The notes under the pieces were generated by a model that was not told where the DNA came from, searched no databases, and saw only the letters and a list, made by a program, of their open reading frames with translations. The position numbers and the translations under genes were made by a program. This document shows positions 8,736 to 17,746 of a stretch of 55,675 nucleotides of DNA, piece after piece. How positions within the stretch are numbered: position 1 is the first letter of the stretch; each line of letters starts with the position of its first letter. This stretch comes from Lentisphaerae bacterium GWF2_45_14. GTDB lineage: Bacteria; Verrucomicrobiota; Lentisphaeria; Victivallales; GWF2-45-14. The stretch is taken from NCBI GenBank assembly GCA_001804785.1, contig MHBG01000096.1, positions 1-55,675 of the forward strand. The letters are read 5' to 3'.

Positions 8736-10769
8736 TCAGGAATAAATCCGTATTATTGAATTCTCAGGCAAATTCCACGCAACTGCTTTCCGATATAAAT
8801 CAGCCTCTTCTTCCTTTGAATTTGTATTTATAATCAGAAAATCGAAATGTTTTTCCATTACATCCTCAATCGGAAAAACAGGAACGTTATCAGTATTGTC
8901 AACTCTTGGATTATCATCAAAAACCGCGACGAATGCCCCGTCCGGAAAAATACGCGACCTAAGTATCCACGTCGAGTGCAAACCAGTGCCGTAAATCGCT
9001 ATTTTTTTGCCCTCACCAAATCCGCGGCTCACCAAATCAGAAAGAATATGCGACAAAAAATGCTCTTTCCCCGGAGCCGGAAAAGATGGCTCCACTGATT
9101 TGATCTTCAGATCATTCCTTTGGATAAACCAGAGACGCCAGGAATACAACGTCAAAATCGAAACGCCACGGGGTACCCAGCTTTTTGCCTTTTTATAGAG
9201 GACTCCTTCGATGGTGTCAGAGCTGACAAGGAGAGCGTCATATTTAATGCTTTCCGCTTGAGAAGTAGAAAGGAGCGGAATACCATTAATTGAATCCGAC
9301 TTCGGGTTATCATCGAAAATCGCGACAATCGACTCAACCGGAATTATGTGCTTATCCATCAGTCGACTGGTATGAGCACCCGCGCCATAAAGAGCTATCT
9401 TCTTATTTTTTACAGATTTTTTCTGCATAAGTTTCCAGAGCAGCTGTTTTTGTAAATTATCATCCCCTTTTTGCATGCGGAAGCCGGTAATGAAATTACT
9501 TAACCCTAGTTTCCAAAAATACAGGCGAAGAATTTTAACGCCTTCAGGCGCCCATAGCTTTGCCTGCCGGTAGAGGACTTTTTCAACGGTATCGGAACTT
9601 ATAAGTATGATATCGTATTTTAAACTGCGGGACTGCGACACGTGCAATACGGGAACGCCCTCAATAACGTCTACTGTCGGCTTGTCATCAAATATGGCAA
9701 CTATTGAATCAGCCGGAATAATCTGCGTTGCCAGAAGCCGTCTCGAATGAAGACCGGCTCCATAAAGTGCTATTTTCTTGTTTTTAAGGATGCCTTTTCC
9801 CCACAGGCAATTAAGGCGGCGGGCCAACAGAAAATCATCCCCTGAATGCATCGTGGGAAGGTTTTTTTTAAGGAATATGATTATATTGCAGAGGAAGCCA
9901 GTCCAGTCATGTCTTCTCAACTTGAAGCCGGCATACATCTTGGTCAGTTGGTAGCGGGTTATCACCATCTTTATAAGAATCGGAAGCGTGTAAAATCTGA
10001 CGGATCTGACAATATGCAGATACATACATTTTGTCATCCGGGACACTATCTCGCTAAAGTTTTTATCATCAACATTTTTAGCGTTAAGTCTATAGTATGA
10101 CTCTTGGCGCGAGTATACGACATCATGCTCATAGTAGAAAAAAACTTCATCGTTTATCAGGAACTTGCCTGCCTCCGCCTGGCGCATAAGTCCGATCATG
10201 TCGCTGCCAGCCAGAGGATACGGCCTGCTGCAAACCATACGGTATATTTCCGTCCGCTGCAGTCCATACTGAATAAATCCCTCAAAAGTTCCGGCGCAAT
10301 GCCCTGACGCGATATGATTGACTCGCGTAAACGTACTTTCGCTTGACATGGGTTTCATATCCGGAGCTATATAGGAGACAGGATGCTTCCCATCCCTGAA
10401 TACTCCGATGCACTTGCCGCCGGCAAGCACGGCATCCGGGTTATTATCCAGTAACTCTTTCAGTTTTGCAACATAATCAGATGATATGTAATCATGTCCG
10501 CCCAGATACATAAAATAAGGCGTTTTAACCTGAGAAAGAAGAAAAATGCTTCCGTTATACCTGCTTCCCATGTTTTTCGGATGACGGGTGTATGAGATAA
10601 TTTCGGGGAATTCCTTCGCCAGACGCATGCATATTTCCGATGACCCATCAGTGGATGCATTGTCTCCGATGTAGAGATGTTCACACTGGTGAACGGCAGA
10701 GCGGACGGCTCTTTCAACGCCGTATGCTTCATTATATATCGGGATAATTACAGATACGTCTTTTATCAT
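8736..10769 (-). CDS. GT2 glycosyltransferase with three tandem Rossmann-like modules
   Basis: A 677-residue protein. Residues 1 to about 300 are a GT-A (family 2) glycosyltransferase: VIIPIYNE, GDNASTD at 35-41, and GGHD at 90-93 in place of the usual DxD. It is followed by three copies of one module: residues about 330-418, 455-544 and 587-677 (DNA about 9516-9782, 9138-9407, 8739-9011). Each copy carries a glycine-rich loop (YGAGLHSRRLL, YGAGAHTSRLM, YGTGLHSTWIL), an FDD, a GIPV-like strand and a closing aromatic stretch. Copies 1 and 2 are the most alike; copy 3 is the most diverged and has lost the LISSDT strand. Copy 1 matches the single module of the GT2 at 139-1386. The modules resemble NAD-type or PglD N-terminal folds. 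What they bind is not known. Confidence 0.88.
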   Translation of the reverse strand: MIKDVSVIIPIYNEAYGVERAVRSAVHQCEHLYIGDNASTDGSSEICMRLAKEFPEIISYTRHPKNMGSRYNGSIFLLSQVKTPYFMYLGGHDYISSDYVAKLKELLDNNPDAVLAGGKCIGVFRDGKHPVSYIAPDMKPMSSESTFTRVNHIASGHCAGTFEGFIQYGLQRTEIYRMVCSRPYPLAGSDMIGLMRQAEAGKFLINDEVFFYYEHDVVYSRQESYYRLNAKNVDDKNFSEIVSRMTKCMYLHIVRSVRFYTLPILIKMVITRYQLTKMYAGFKLRRHDWTGFLCNIIIFLKKNLPTMHSGDDFLLARRLNCLWGKGILKNKKIALYGAGLHSRRLLATQIIPADSIVAIFDDKPTVDVIEGVPVLHVSQSRSLKYDIILISSDTVEKVLYRQAKLWAPEGVKILRLYFWKLGLSNFITGFRMQKGDDNLQKQLLWKLMQKKSVKNKKIALYGAGAHTSRLMDKHIIPVESIVAIFDDNPKSDSINGIPLLSTSQAESIKYDALLVSSDTIEGVLYKKAKSWVPRGVSILTLYSWRLWFIQRNDLKIKSVEPSFPAPGKEHFLSHILSDLVSRGFGEGKKIAIYGTGLHSTWILRSRIFPDGAFVAVFDDNPRVDNTDNVPVFPIEDVMEKHFDFLIINTNSKEEEADLYRKAVAWNLPENSIIRIYS

Positions 10770-10787
10770 ATTTCTGAATCCGTCATT

Positions 10788-11807
10788 TCATTTGGTCGAA
10801 TTTTCTTTTTCAATTTTTGTAAGGATATCTGCCGCTTTTTCGTCGAGCAGATCGCCCGGCTGCAATCCGTAGTCGGGGTTGGTACATTCCCCGCATACAG
10901 GATGCCTGAAGCGTTCCCCCTTAAGCAGCATTTCCTGAAAATCTCTAAGTTTAGTGGATTTCCATATCCCTGGAAGGCTTTCCTGATTTACATTTCCCAG
11001 CAGCACAGGGAATTTTGTAGCGCAGCACGTCCTGACATTGCCATCAGGCTCTACTATCATAGCGTAAAAGGGCATGGGGCAGACTTTAATGCGTCGGTGT
11101 TCATAGCCTTGCTGGGTCTTGTCAAAAACAGTCCCATGTTTCTCATAGTCCACGCCATGCGCGGTAGGCACGATATGTTCAATCGCGATTCTGTCGCAAA
11201 TCCCGTCAAAAAGCTCATAAAAGCGCTTATCCTCATCCTTTTCCAGAGCGGAATCCACGATTTTTATATAAATATTGCACTGTTCCTTGTGCTTGTAGAA
11301 GAATTCCAGCTGGCTTCGGAATTTTTCAAAATCGACATCTACTCCGGCAACCTTCCTGTATTTTTCCGAGGAAAGGCCCTGCACGGATATTCTGATATTG
11401 TCAAGCCCGGCATCAACAAGCGCAAGTGATGTTTCGTTTGACAGGAGGTAGCCATTTGTGACCAATTCCAGCTTGCCTGCTATACCTTTATCCCTTGCAT
11501 AGGCAATCATTTGAGAAAGCTCTTGATTAATCAGCGGCTCTCCGTGTCCGGCAAACGACATTACCTTAAGTTTTTCCGTAAAAAGGGCGCAGCCATCCAC
11601 CGCATGCTTGAAGGTATCAAAAGACATGAGTTGTTTTTTATGTCCGAGCTCCGAAAAATCCGGCTCGCTCAAACTGTGAATGCAGTAAAAACATTTAAAA
11701 TTACAGAAATAGGCTGGAAATACATGTACGGCAAACGGCTGCTCCAAGGGCAATATATCAGCAAGAGGCGCCCGTTCCTGACAGCTGCTTTGAACAATTT
11801 TTGCCAT
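10788..11807 (-). CDS. Radical SAM/SPASM-like protein, tandem copy 3
   Basis: A 339-residue protein, last transcribed of three adjacent paralogues. CNFKCFYC gives C35, C39 and C42; GHGEP follows, and the C-terminus has VCPMPFYAM, DGNVRTCC and VCGECTNPDYG, a shortened SPASM/twitch pattern. I use the ATG at 11807 rather than the upstream GTG at 11819, because that GTG overlaps the AGGAG sequence (11819-11823) and cannot be served by it. This leaves one base after the preceding gene. The shared pattern of the three suggests related substrates, perhaps successive changes to sugar residues of one glycan. Reaction unknown. Confidence 0.86.
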   Translation of the reverse strand: MAKIVQSSCQERAPLADILPLEQPFAVHVFPAYFCNFKCFYCIHSLSEPDFSELGHKKQLMSFDTFKHAVDGCALFTEKLKVMSFAGHGEPLINQELSQMIAYARDKGIAGKLELVTNGYLLSNETSLALVDAGLDNIRISVQGLSSEKYRKVAGVDVDFEKFRSQLEFFYKHKEQCNIYIKIVDSALEKDEDKRFYELFDGICDRIAIEHIVPTAHGVDYEKHGTVFDKTQQGYEHRRIKVCPMPFYAMIVEPDGNVRTCCATKFPVLLGNVNQESLPGIWKSTKLRDFQEMLLKGERFRHPVCGECTNPDYGLQPGDLLDEKAADILTKIEKENSTK

Positions 11808-11808
11808 T

Positions 11809-12825
11809 TTACGATTCACTCCTGTTTAAACGGTTCAATATTGCAGGAGCGTCATCATCAAGCGAGTCTTCGGGATGAGATACATCATCAGGAGCGCAAC
11901 AGGTTGCACATTTAGGATTATCATAGCGCTTCCCGTTAAGCTGTTGAATCCGGAACTCTTTGAGTTTTGCGCCATTCCATATCTCGAAAAGACTTGATTC
12001 ATTGACATTCCCCGGAACTACAGGTTTATATATCGTATCGCATGGCTCTACATCTCCGTCAGGAAATATGCCAAGCATAAAAAAAGCGAGCGGGCATACG
12101 TCTCTTTTGGTATGAGTCCGACCGTAACGGTCAGCGGTAATGCAGGACTTTTCAGAGTAATTGACTCCACTGTAGACAGGGCGGCAACGCTCCACGTACA
12201 TGCGATCGCTTATGTCCCTGAATATATCGTAAAACTTTTCGTCTTCGCCCGGATTGAGAGCGACATCCATGACCTTTACAAATACCTCGCACGACCTTTT
12301 GTGTTCATAAAAGAAGCGTATATTCTCAGTAAGTTCGTTAAAATCAAGATTTACGCCGCACACCTCACGGTATTTTTTGCTGCTGATTCCCTGGAGTGAA
12401 ATTCGTAGAGTATCCAGCCCTGCATCAATCATTCTCAGGGCCACATTGTGATTAAGCAAAGATGCGTTGGTTATAATTTCCACCCGCTCTGCTATATCAG
12501 CGTCTTTAGCCATCCTCACCATGTCGGGAAGCTGCTGATTAAGCAGCGGCTCGCCATGTCCGGTAAGGGAAAGGAGTTTGAGACGGTCGGGAAAATCCTT
12601 CAACTGCTCCAGTATCTTCTTATAAGTGCTCATCGGCATCTGCTGCGGCGTAAAGCCATACTGTTCCTTCATCTTCTCGGCGCCCAGTGAATGTCCGCAA
12701 TAATTGCAGCGAAAATTACAATAAGTGGTTGGAAAAACAAACAGCGTGAATGGCGTCTTCAGCGGCACGGCTTCTGAAAGTTTTATTCTCTCAAGGCCGC
12801 ATATGGGTTTTATTTCAGATGGCAT
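11809..12825 (-). CDS. Radical SAM/SPASM-like protein, tandem copy 2
   Basis: A 338-residue paralogue of the genes on either side. CNFRCNYC gives C36, C40 and C43; GHGEP, then VCPLAFFMLGIFPDGDVEPC and CATCCAPDD at the C-terminus. The region between, with ISLQGISSKKYREV and a GVNLDFNEL stretch, matches copies 1 and 3 closely. AAGGAGG precedes the ATG, and its first 11 bases overlap the end of copy 1, so translation is probably coupled. The likely chemistry is radical-based modification of an unidentified substrate. The cysteine spacing at the C-terminus differs slightly from copies 1 and 3, which hints at different auxiliary cluster binding. Confidence 0.86.
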   Translation of the reverse strand: MPSEIKPICGLERIKLSEAVPLKTPFTLFVFPTTYCNFRCNYCGHSLGAEKMKEQYGFTPQQMPMSTYKKILEQLKDFPDRLKLLSLTGHGEPLLNQQLPDMVRMAKDADIAERVEIITNASLLNHNVALRMIDAGLDTLRISLQGISSKKYREVCGVNLDFNELTENIRFFYEHKRSCEVFVKVMDVALNPGEDEKFYDIFRDISDRMYVERCRPVYSGVNYSEKSCITADRYGRTHTKRDVCPLAFFMLGIFPDGDVEPCDTIYKPVVPGNVNESSLFEIWNGAKLKEFRIQQLNGKRYDNPKCATCCAPDDVSHPEDSLDDDAPAILNRLNRSES

Positions 12826-13864
12826 TTTTCACCTCCTTATCAATGTCAAAGAATTGCAGGAGCTTTCCGGTATCATCATCAAGGTTCTCATTTTCATCGA
12901 GAATACATGATGTAGCATGACATGTATTGCAAATCGGCACCCTGCTGCGTTCATGCCGCAAATGGGAACAGATGAGCTTATTTCGCTTTCTGCCGTTCCA
13001 TATCTCAACAAGGGTTTCTTCTTTAATATTTCCCATTGCAAACGATGCGGGCAGACCGCTTACCGGACAGGGAAAAACATTGCCGTCGACATCGATCTGA
13101 AGCTGATAGAAAACAACAGGGCAGACATCGCGCGGGACAACTTCCTCATTGTTCAGGTTGCGGGTATTGTCGGCAAGTCCTTTAGGATTCCCCATCGGCT
13201 GCTGCAAAGTTATGAGGTGCTCTATAAATATCTGGTCGCAAATCCCCCCGAACAATTTATAAAAAAGGTCTTTTTGCTCCTGTGTTTCAAGAAGAGCGTC
13301 TATGATTTTTATAAAAACAGAACTCTTTCCTTTATGCGTATAGAGATAGTCCAGATTTTCCCTGAGCTTTTCGAAATCGATATTGACGCCGGTTACTTCT
13401 TTGTATTTTTTGGAATCAAGCCCTTCCAGCGAAACCTGAATGCGTGACACTCCTGAAGCGGTCAAGGAATCCGACAGCTCATGAGTAAGCAAAGTTGCGT
13501 TGGTCAGTATATCAAGGCGCTTGAAAATATTCATATCCTTGGCAAAAGCTATCATTTCAGAAAGGCGGAGGTTCATCAATGGTTCCCCAAGCCCTGAATA
13601 TACGATTCTTATAGGAGGTTCAGGAAACTCAGCAAGCTGGCGCATAAGAGATTTATACAATTCGAAGTCCATATGCTTCACTTCAAGCCCGGCTCTGGCC
13701 AAGGCGCCATCGGAATTCCCGCGGGTACCATGCATGCAAAAAAAACATTTAAGATTACAATATCTGGTTGGTTCTATGAATACGGTAAACGGGGCAGATA
13801 AGGGCAAGCTGTCAGCCAAGCGCCTGCGTTGCGTGTCATAACTTGGTTTAACTACTGCGCTCAT
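12815..13864 (-). CDS. Radical SAM/SPASM-like protein, tandem copy 1
   Basis: A 349-residue protein, first transcribed of the three paralogues. CNLKCFFC gives C36, C40 and C43; GLGEP replaces the GHGEP of its sisters. The C-terminus has DVCPVVFYQLQIDVDGNVFPC and later CNTCHATSC. ACAGGTGA precedes the ATG. It follows an FkbM methyltransferase gene by 29 bases. The order is FkbM, three radical SAM, then GT2 and two more FkbM genes. I infer sugar or glycan decoration. A peptide substrate is less likely, since no small precursor gene with an obvious leader is seen nearby. Confidence 0.86.
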   Translation of the reverse strand: MSAVVKPSYDTQRRRLADSLPLSAPFTVFIEPTRYCNLKCFFCMHGTRGNSDGALARAGLEVKHMDFELYKSLMRQLAEFPEPPIRIVYSGLGEPLMNLRLSEMIAFAKDMNIFKRLDILTNATLLTHELSDSLTASGVSRIQVSLEGLDSKKYKEVTGVNIDFEKLRENLDYLYTHKGKSSVFIKIIDALLETQEQKDLFYKLFGGICDQIFIEHLITLQQPMGNPKGLADNTRNLNNEEVVPRDVCPVVFYQLQIDVDGNVFPCPVSGLPASFAMGNIKEETLVEIWNGRKRNKLICSHLRHERSRVPICNTCHATSCILDENENLDDDTGKLLQFFDIDKEVKNAI

Positions 13865-13893
13865 AAAATCACCTGTTTTGCATTTTTTTTAAT

Positions 13894-14985
13894 TTACGGA
13901 CATACTGCATATAATATAGTCTCAAGCCCGTTAATCCCGTAACTTCGGAGGTAAAAACGATAGTCGGGACACATGGAGAGAAGCAGGCCAGGGACGTTCC
14001 ATAGATGCTCCAATTTGTGATAGACGCTGACTGCCATGTCGGGGGCGCACCTGCTGATTGTTTTCCGTGCGCCTTCAAGGGCTTCGCATTCAGCCCCTTC
14101 GATATCCATTTTAATGAAGGTGGGAGAAAAGTCTGGAATCACATCATCAATTGCAACACATTGAATTGAGGTATCTCCGCTGTCCGCCAGACCGCTTGTG
14201 GTCTGCAACCCTGAACGGAATTTCAATATTTCACACTTATTCCAAACTCCGCAGGGAAAAAGTATCTGCTCTTTTGCAAATCGCTCATTCTTAAGATTCG
14301 AAGAAAGCCTTGCAACATTATTGCCATCCGGCTCAAAAAAGGCTATCGCTTCGACCTCTCCTTTAATTCTCTTCAGGTCCCTTGCCGTATCCCCGTCAAA
14401 TGCTCCGCAGTCAATAAAACGCGATGTATTCTTTACAAGCGGGACTGACGGATCAAAATATTGGGGTTGCCCGGATGGCGCTGAAAAATACCCGGGTCTT
14501 TCATAAATCAACGCTTTCAAATAATTATTAAAGACATCGCAGCTTGCGTCATCTTCAAGAAGACCGGCTGTTTTTATTACGATGGAAGGCGATTCAAAGA
14601 TCAGTCTCAATCCATGAAAATATATGATATTTTCCCATCCCCATTCCGACAAGCGGCCCCGAATATCGTCAAATTCCTTCTGCCCGCAAAAGAATGCTAC
14701 AATCACTACCGAAGCTTCTTTGTCAGAAATCCCTGCACAGGAAGCGGGAAGAAAAACAGGCCTTCCACAACAACTCTGCCCCTCGGAACCTCGGAGATCA
14801 AAAAAAGCCTCTACATCCACCCCCTGGCTCTGCAAATTTAAGAATGTCAGGACACCTGCATTTCCGGCTCCGTATATATAGACTTTCTTCCTCTTCAGTA
14901 TGTCGCCGACAAACATTCTCCTTGCGACGCACTCCTCCGAATCCAATAAATCACGGACTATACCAGCATTAATTTCGTTTGGCAT
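13894..14985 (-). CDS. FkbM-family methyltransferase with N-terminal Rossmann-like module
   Basis: A 363-residue protein. The N-terminal module (about 33-125) has KKVYIYGAGNAGVLTFL, FFDLRG and CGRPVF. The FkbM half has FIDCGAFDGDTARDL, FFEPDGNN and FIKMDIEGAE. The last 30 residues (YRFYLRSYG, ETILYAV) closely match those of the FkbM protein at 5853-6977. Expected role: O-methylation of a sugar. AAGGAGG lies 6 bases before the ATG. Its start overlaps the end of the GT4 glycosyltransferase gene by 17 bases, so the two are coupled. Confidence 0.85.
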   Translation of the reverse strand: MPNEINAGIVRDLLDSEECVARRMFVGDILKRKKVYIYGAGNAGVLTFLNLQSQGVDVEAFFDLRGSEGQSCCGRPVFLPASCAGISDKEASVVIVAFFCGQKEFDDIRGRLSEWGWENIIYFHGLRLIFESPSIVIKTAGLLEDDASCDVFNNYLKALIYERPGYFSAPSGQPQYFDPSVPLVKNTSRFIDCGAFDGDTARDLKRIKGEVEAIAFFEPDGNNVARLSSNLKNERFAKEQILFPCGVWNKCEILKFRSGLQTTSGLADSGDTSIQCVAIDDVIPDFSPTFIKMDIEGAECEALEGARKTISRCAPDMAVSVYHKLEHLWNVPGLLLSMCPDYRFYLRSYGINGLETILYAVCP

Positions 14986-16303
14986 AAGAAGCCTCCTTCA
15001 TAATATCCGCCCACGCCGTAAGCATATTATCGTCACGAAAAGCCCGAGCATACTGAAATACAGACCCTTTATTTTCGCCTCTCAGCAGCGGACTACAACC
15101 TAGAATCATTTCCATCATTTCGCTCGTCTGACCGGAGAGTCCGGCACAGAGACTTGATGAAAAACAGGACCTATCCCTGCCCAGGCATGATACAAACCAG
15201 TCCGATGGTGTCTTTCCTGTGCATTCACTGAAATCCATACACCGTTTGGGCTGTGCCATCACCCTTTCTATCGCGGAGTAAAAACATTCCTGCATCCGTA
15301 CCCTGCTGTATTTTTCAATGACATGACTCCTGGCCCTTTCCCCCATTTTCAACCTTTCCTCCGGATTCTCAAAAAGATATCTCATTGCCTTTCCATATTC
15401 TTCAGGGCCTGATACCAAAAGGCCGGTCTCTCCGTCCTTTATGATGTATCGCTCCGTAAGCTGGTCAAGAAGCACGGGAGGCACCCTTAAAGCCATCGCC
15501 TCAAGAATCACATTTTCCGTAGTGCATGTATGGTGCGGCATAAGCGGATATCCAAACACATCGAAACTTGACAAAAGTGTCGGAACATCTTTTATATAAC
15601 CGTGAAAAGTAACTGCGCTTTCCGGTATATGCCTGTGCATCAGATCTTTAAGCTTATCGTGCGAACCGCCGTCTCCTGCCAGGATAAAATGCGCGGAGGA
15701 AATATTTACAGCCTTGCAGAAAGCAACATAGTCGGGATGGAGCTTAGAATGATCCAAAAGCCCCAGATAACCGATATTGAACCCGTTATGCGCCTGACGC
15801 GGAAGGTCCGGAAAATCGTCAAGGCCGGCACATCCGTAAACAATCGCGCTCTTTTCCATCAACATATCTTGCTGTAAACCTGAAAAAATCTCCGCTGAAT
15901 AGGATGCCGGAGTAGTAAACCAGACCATGGAAGCCTGATTCAGAAAACCAGGACTCAGCGCAGGCACCGTGAGATTGGAGATGTGGGACCATATGACAAG
16001 CCTCGCAGGAGATGGCGGAAAATGCGCAAGGAATTTTGCCAAATTAGGGTTATGCCACCAGTGCGCGATAACAACATCGGCCTCATCGACCTTACGCACA
16101 AGCTCCGCATGGCATGGCTTTATGAAAACGGCGGCTCCTGAATCCATGGCCGCATTCACAAAATGAAGAGAGGTGGGTTCCTCCAGCAAAACAATGCTGT
16201 GACTGGCTCCGTCCGATGCAGATATCCCAGATATTACCCGGCCAACCCCGCCACCCATGTGCGGAGTTATATGCAATATTTTCAATTCATCAGGAGTCTT
16301 CAT
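14969..16303 (-). CDS. GT4-type glycosyltransferase
   Basis: A 444-residue GT-B protein. The N-terminal domain starts ILHITPHMGGGVGRVI. The C-terminal domain has IGYLGLLDHSK, FILAGDGGSHDKL, FHGYIKDVP and ENVILEAMALRVPPVL, where the EAMA region is the family's donor-binding Glu element. The last 90 residues or so are an extra tail with six cysteines and no family I recognise. GGGGAG precedes the ATG by 8 bases. It starts one base after the epimerase/reductase gene and overlaps the FkbM gene downstream. Likely role: transfer of one sugar of the glycan in the cytoplasm. Confidence 0.85.
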   Translation of the reverse strand: MKTPDELKILHITPHMGGGVGRVISGISASDGASHSIVLLEEPTSLHFVNAAMDSGAAVFIKPCHAELVRKVDEADVVIAHWWHNPNLAKFLAHFPPSPARLVIWSHISNLTVPALSPGFLNQASMVWFTTPASYSAEIFSGLQQDMLMEKSAIVYGCAGLDDFPDLPRQAHNGFNIGYLGLLDHSKLHPDYVAFCKAVNISSAHFILAGDGGSHDKLKDLMHRHIPESAVTFHGYIKDVPTLLSSFDVFGYPLMPHHTCTTENVILEAMALRVPPVLLDQLTERYIIKDGETGLLVSGPEEYGKAMRYLFENPEERLKMGERARSHVIEKYSRVRMQECFYSAIERVMAQPKRCMDFSECTGKTPSDWFVSCLGRDRSCFSSSLCAGLSGQTSEMMEMILGCSPLLRGENKGSVFQYARAFRDDNMLTAWADIMKEASYAKRN

Positions 16304-16304
16304 T

Positions 16305-17168
16305 TTATATACTCCCCGTCAAATTTGAATTTTCAATACTATCAATTTTTTTGTGCTCTCCCCAGAATGCCATTGGTTCATAATCCGCATATGGATAATA
16401 TCCCGGGTTGAGCCGGATGCTTCGTCCGCTTGCCGCTATATAGTCATCGACCAGTTTACGAACCGATACGGGTTTGCCGCTGCAACAGTTTATGATGCCG
16501 GTTACTTTTTTCTGCAGTGCTGTTTTAACAATACCAGAGGCAACTTCATCAACGGAGAGATAGTCCCGCAACTGTTCGCCGCCGGACATGTTGAACACTT
16601 CGTCTCCATTCTTCAGGGCCGCTGCAAGCTGAGAAAACAGCGAGCGGGAGCTTTGCCCCTCGCCGTAAAGATAAAAAAGACGTACCCATTTAAAGTTAAA
16701 TTCCATTGTTTTTTTCAATTGCTCGATGAATTTTCGAAGCGTATCCTTCGCAAGGCTGTATGGAGTATTTGGAATGGTCAGCATATTTTCACTTAGGGGG
16801 CCGTTCTGCATCCCGTATTCGAAACATGTGCCGGTTACGGTTATATCCTTAAGCCCGTTGGCTAGCATATTTTTTATAAACGCATAGTTTGCGGGAAGAT
16901 TTCTTTCGATATGGAAGAGGCTCTTGTAGTCAGGAAGACCTTCCCATGCAAGATGTATGCATATATCCGGGTTTTCAAAAAAATCAAAATAATTGTCTTT
17001 TGCCTCATTCAGGTCGGACTGGATGAACCTGATTTTGTCAGCCCAGTCAAACGTGCGGATTTTTTCCTGATTTCTTGCCGTTGCCACGACTTCATGCCCC
17101 AGCGACAAAAGTCTTTTTACGACATGACTGCCGATAAATCCGGATGCGCCTGTTACAAGTATTTTCAT
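16305..17168 (-). CDS. NAD(P)-dependent epimerase/reductase acting on a nucleotide sugar
   Basis: A 287-residue extended SDR. The nucleotide-binding loop is TGASGFIGSH (6-15), and the active-site Tyr-Lys pair is in PYSLAK. An open frame extends 33 codons further upstream, but the ATG at 17168 is right: it begins the Rossmann strand, overlaps the preceding stop as TGATG, and has GGGGAGG upstream. It is fourth in the set rfbF, rfbG, rmlC-like, so it probably reduces the 4-keto group of a CDP-4-keto-6-deoxyhexose. No rfbH or 3-deoxygenation genes are present, so a 6-deoxy- rather than 3,6-dideoxyhexose is the better guess. The exact stereochemistry cannot be read. Confidence 0.82.
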   Translation of the reverse strand: MKILVTGASGFIGSHVVKRLLSLGHEVVATARNQEKIRTFDWADKIRFIQSDLNEAKDNYFDFFENPDICIHLAWEGLPDYKSLFHIERNLPANYAFIKNMLANGLKDITVTGTCFEYGMQNGPLSENMLTIPNTPYSLAKDTLRKFIEQLKKTMEFNFKWVRLFYLYGEGQSSRSLFSQLAAALKNGDEVFNMSGGEQLRDYLSVDEVASGIVKTALQKKVTGIINCCSGKPVSVRKLVDDYIAASGRSIRLNPGYYPYADYEPMAFWGEHKKIDSIENSNLTGSI

Positions 17169-17746
17169 CAGTGTTTTCTTTCCTCCCCGCCAACTCCCAG
17201 CCATACGCCAGTCAACAGCGGATGAAAAGCATCGCGTTCGGACATTTGCTGAACCGGAAGCGGCCAATTTATGGCAAGGGCCGGATCGTCAGGGCGCAGA
17301 CCGTCTTCGGAGGACGGAGAATATGCGCAGGAAGCAAAATATACCATTTCGCAGTCTTCTGTAAGTGCCTGAAATCCATGGGCGAAGCCCTCGGGAATCA
17401 GGAGTGAAACATGCTTGTCTTCGGAGAGCTCTATTCCGTGCCATTTCAGAAACGTCGGAGAATTGTGCCTTACGTCTACAGCGACGTCATATACTTTTCC
17501 CTTAAGGCATGTCACAAGTTTCCACTCGCCGTGCGGTGGATATTGAAAATGCATTCCTCTCACCGCGCCTCTGCATTTTGTAAGTGAACGGTTTGCTTGC
17601 GCTATTACGCCGGGGTGCCCGAATTCGCGCATGTCCTCGGCGCAGAAAAGCCGCTCAAAAAAACCGCGTTCGTCACCGACAGGTTTTCTATGAAGTTCCA
17701 GAAGCCCCTTGAGCGGCGTTTCAATTCCGGTAAATCTATTGCCCAT
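17168..17746 (-). CDS. rfbC: RmlC-like nucleotide-sugar 3,5-epimerase
   Basis: A 192-residue cupin protein, a normal length for RmlC. RGMHFQ carries the catalytic-type His, GKVYDVAVD and IPEGFAHGFQ are typical core strands, and GLRPDDPALAINWP is the family's end motif. RmlC epimerises C3 and C5 of dTDP-4-keto-6-deoxyglucose. Here it sits between rfbG (overlap of 11 bases) and an NAD-dependent reductase, with no rmlA, rmlB or rmlD in the window, so a CDP-linked 4-keto-6-deoxy sugar is the more likely substrate. The family call is firm; the substrate is inference. Confidence 0.86.
   Translation of the reverse strand: MGNRFTGIETPLKGLLELHRKPVGDERGFFERLFCAEDMREFGHPGVIAQANRSLTKCRGAVRGMHFQYPPHGEWKLVTCLKGKVYDVAVDVRHNSPTFLKWHGIELSEDKHVSLLIPEGFAHGFQALTEDCEMVYFASCAYSPSSEDGLRPDDPALAINWPLPVQQMSERDAFHPLLTGVWLGVGGEERKH

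Noticed and set aside
10677-11429. 250-codon plus-strand open frame
   Set aside because: It lies opposite the GT2 and radical SAM genes, whose motifs are clear; its own product is Phe/Ile-rich without motifs.
10788-13864. Peptide (RiPP) maturation by the three SPASM proteins
   Set aside because: No small precursor gene with a leader is seen near them, and the neighbours are sugar enzymes.
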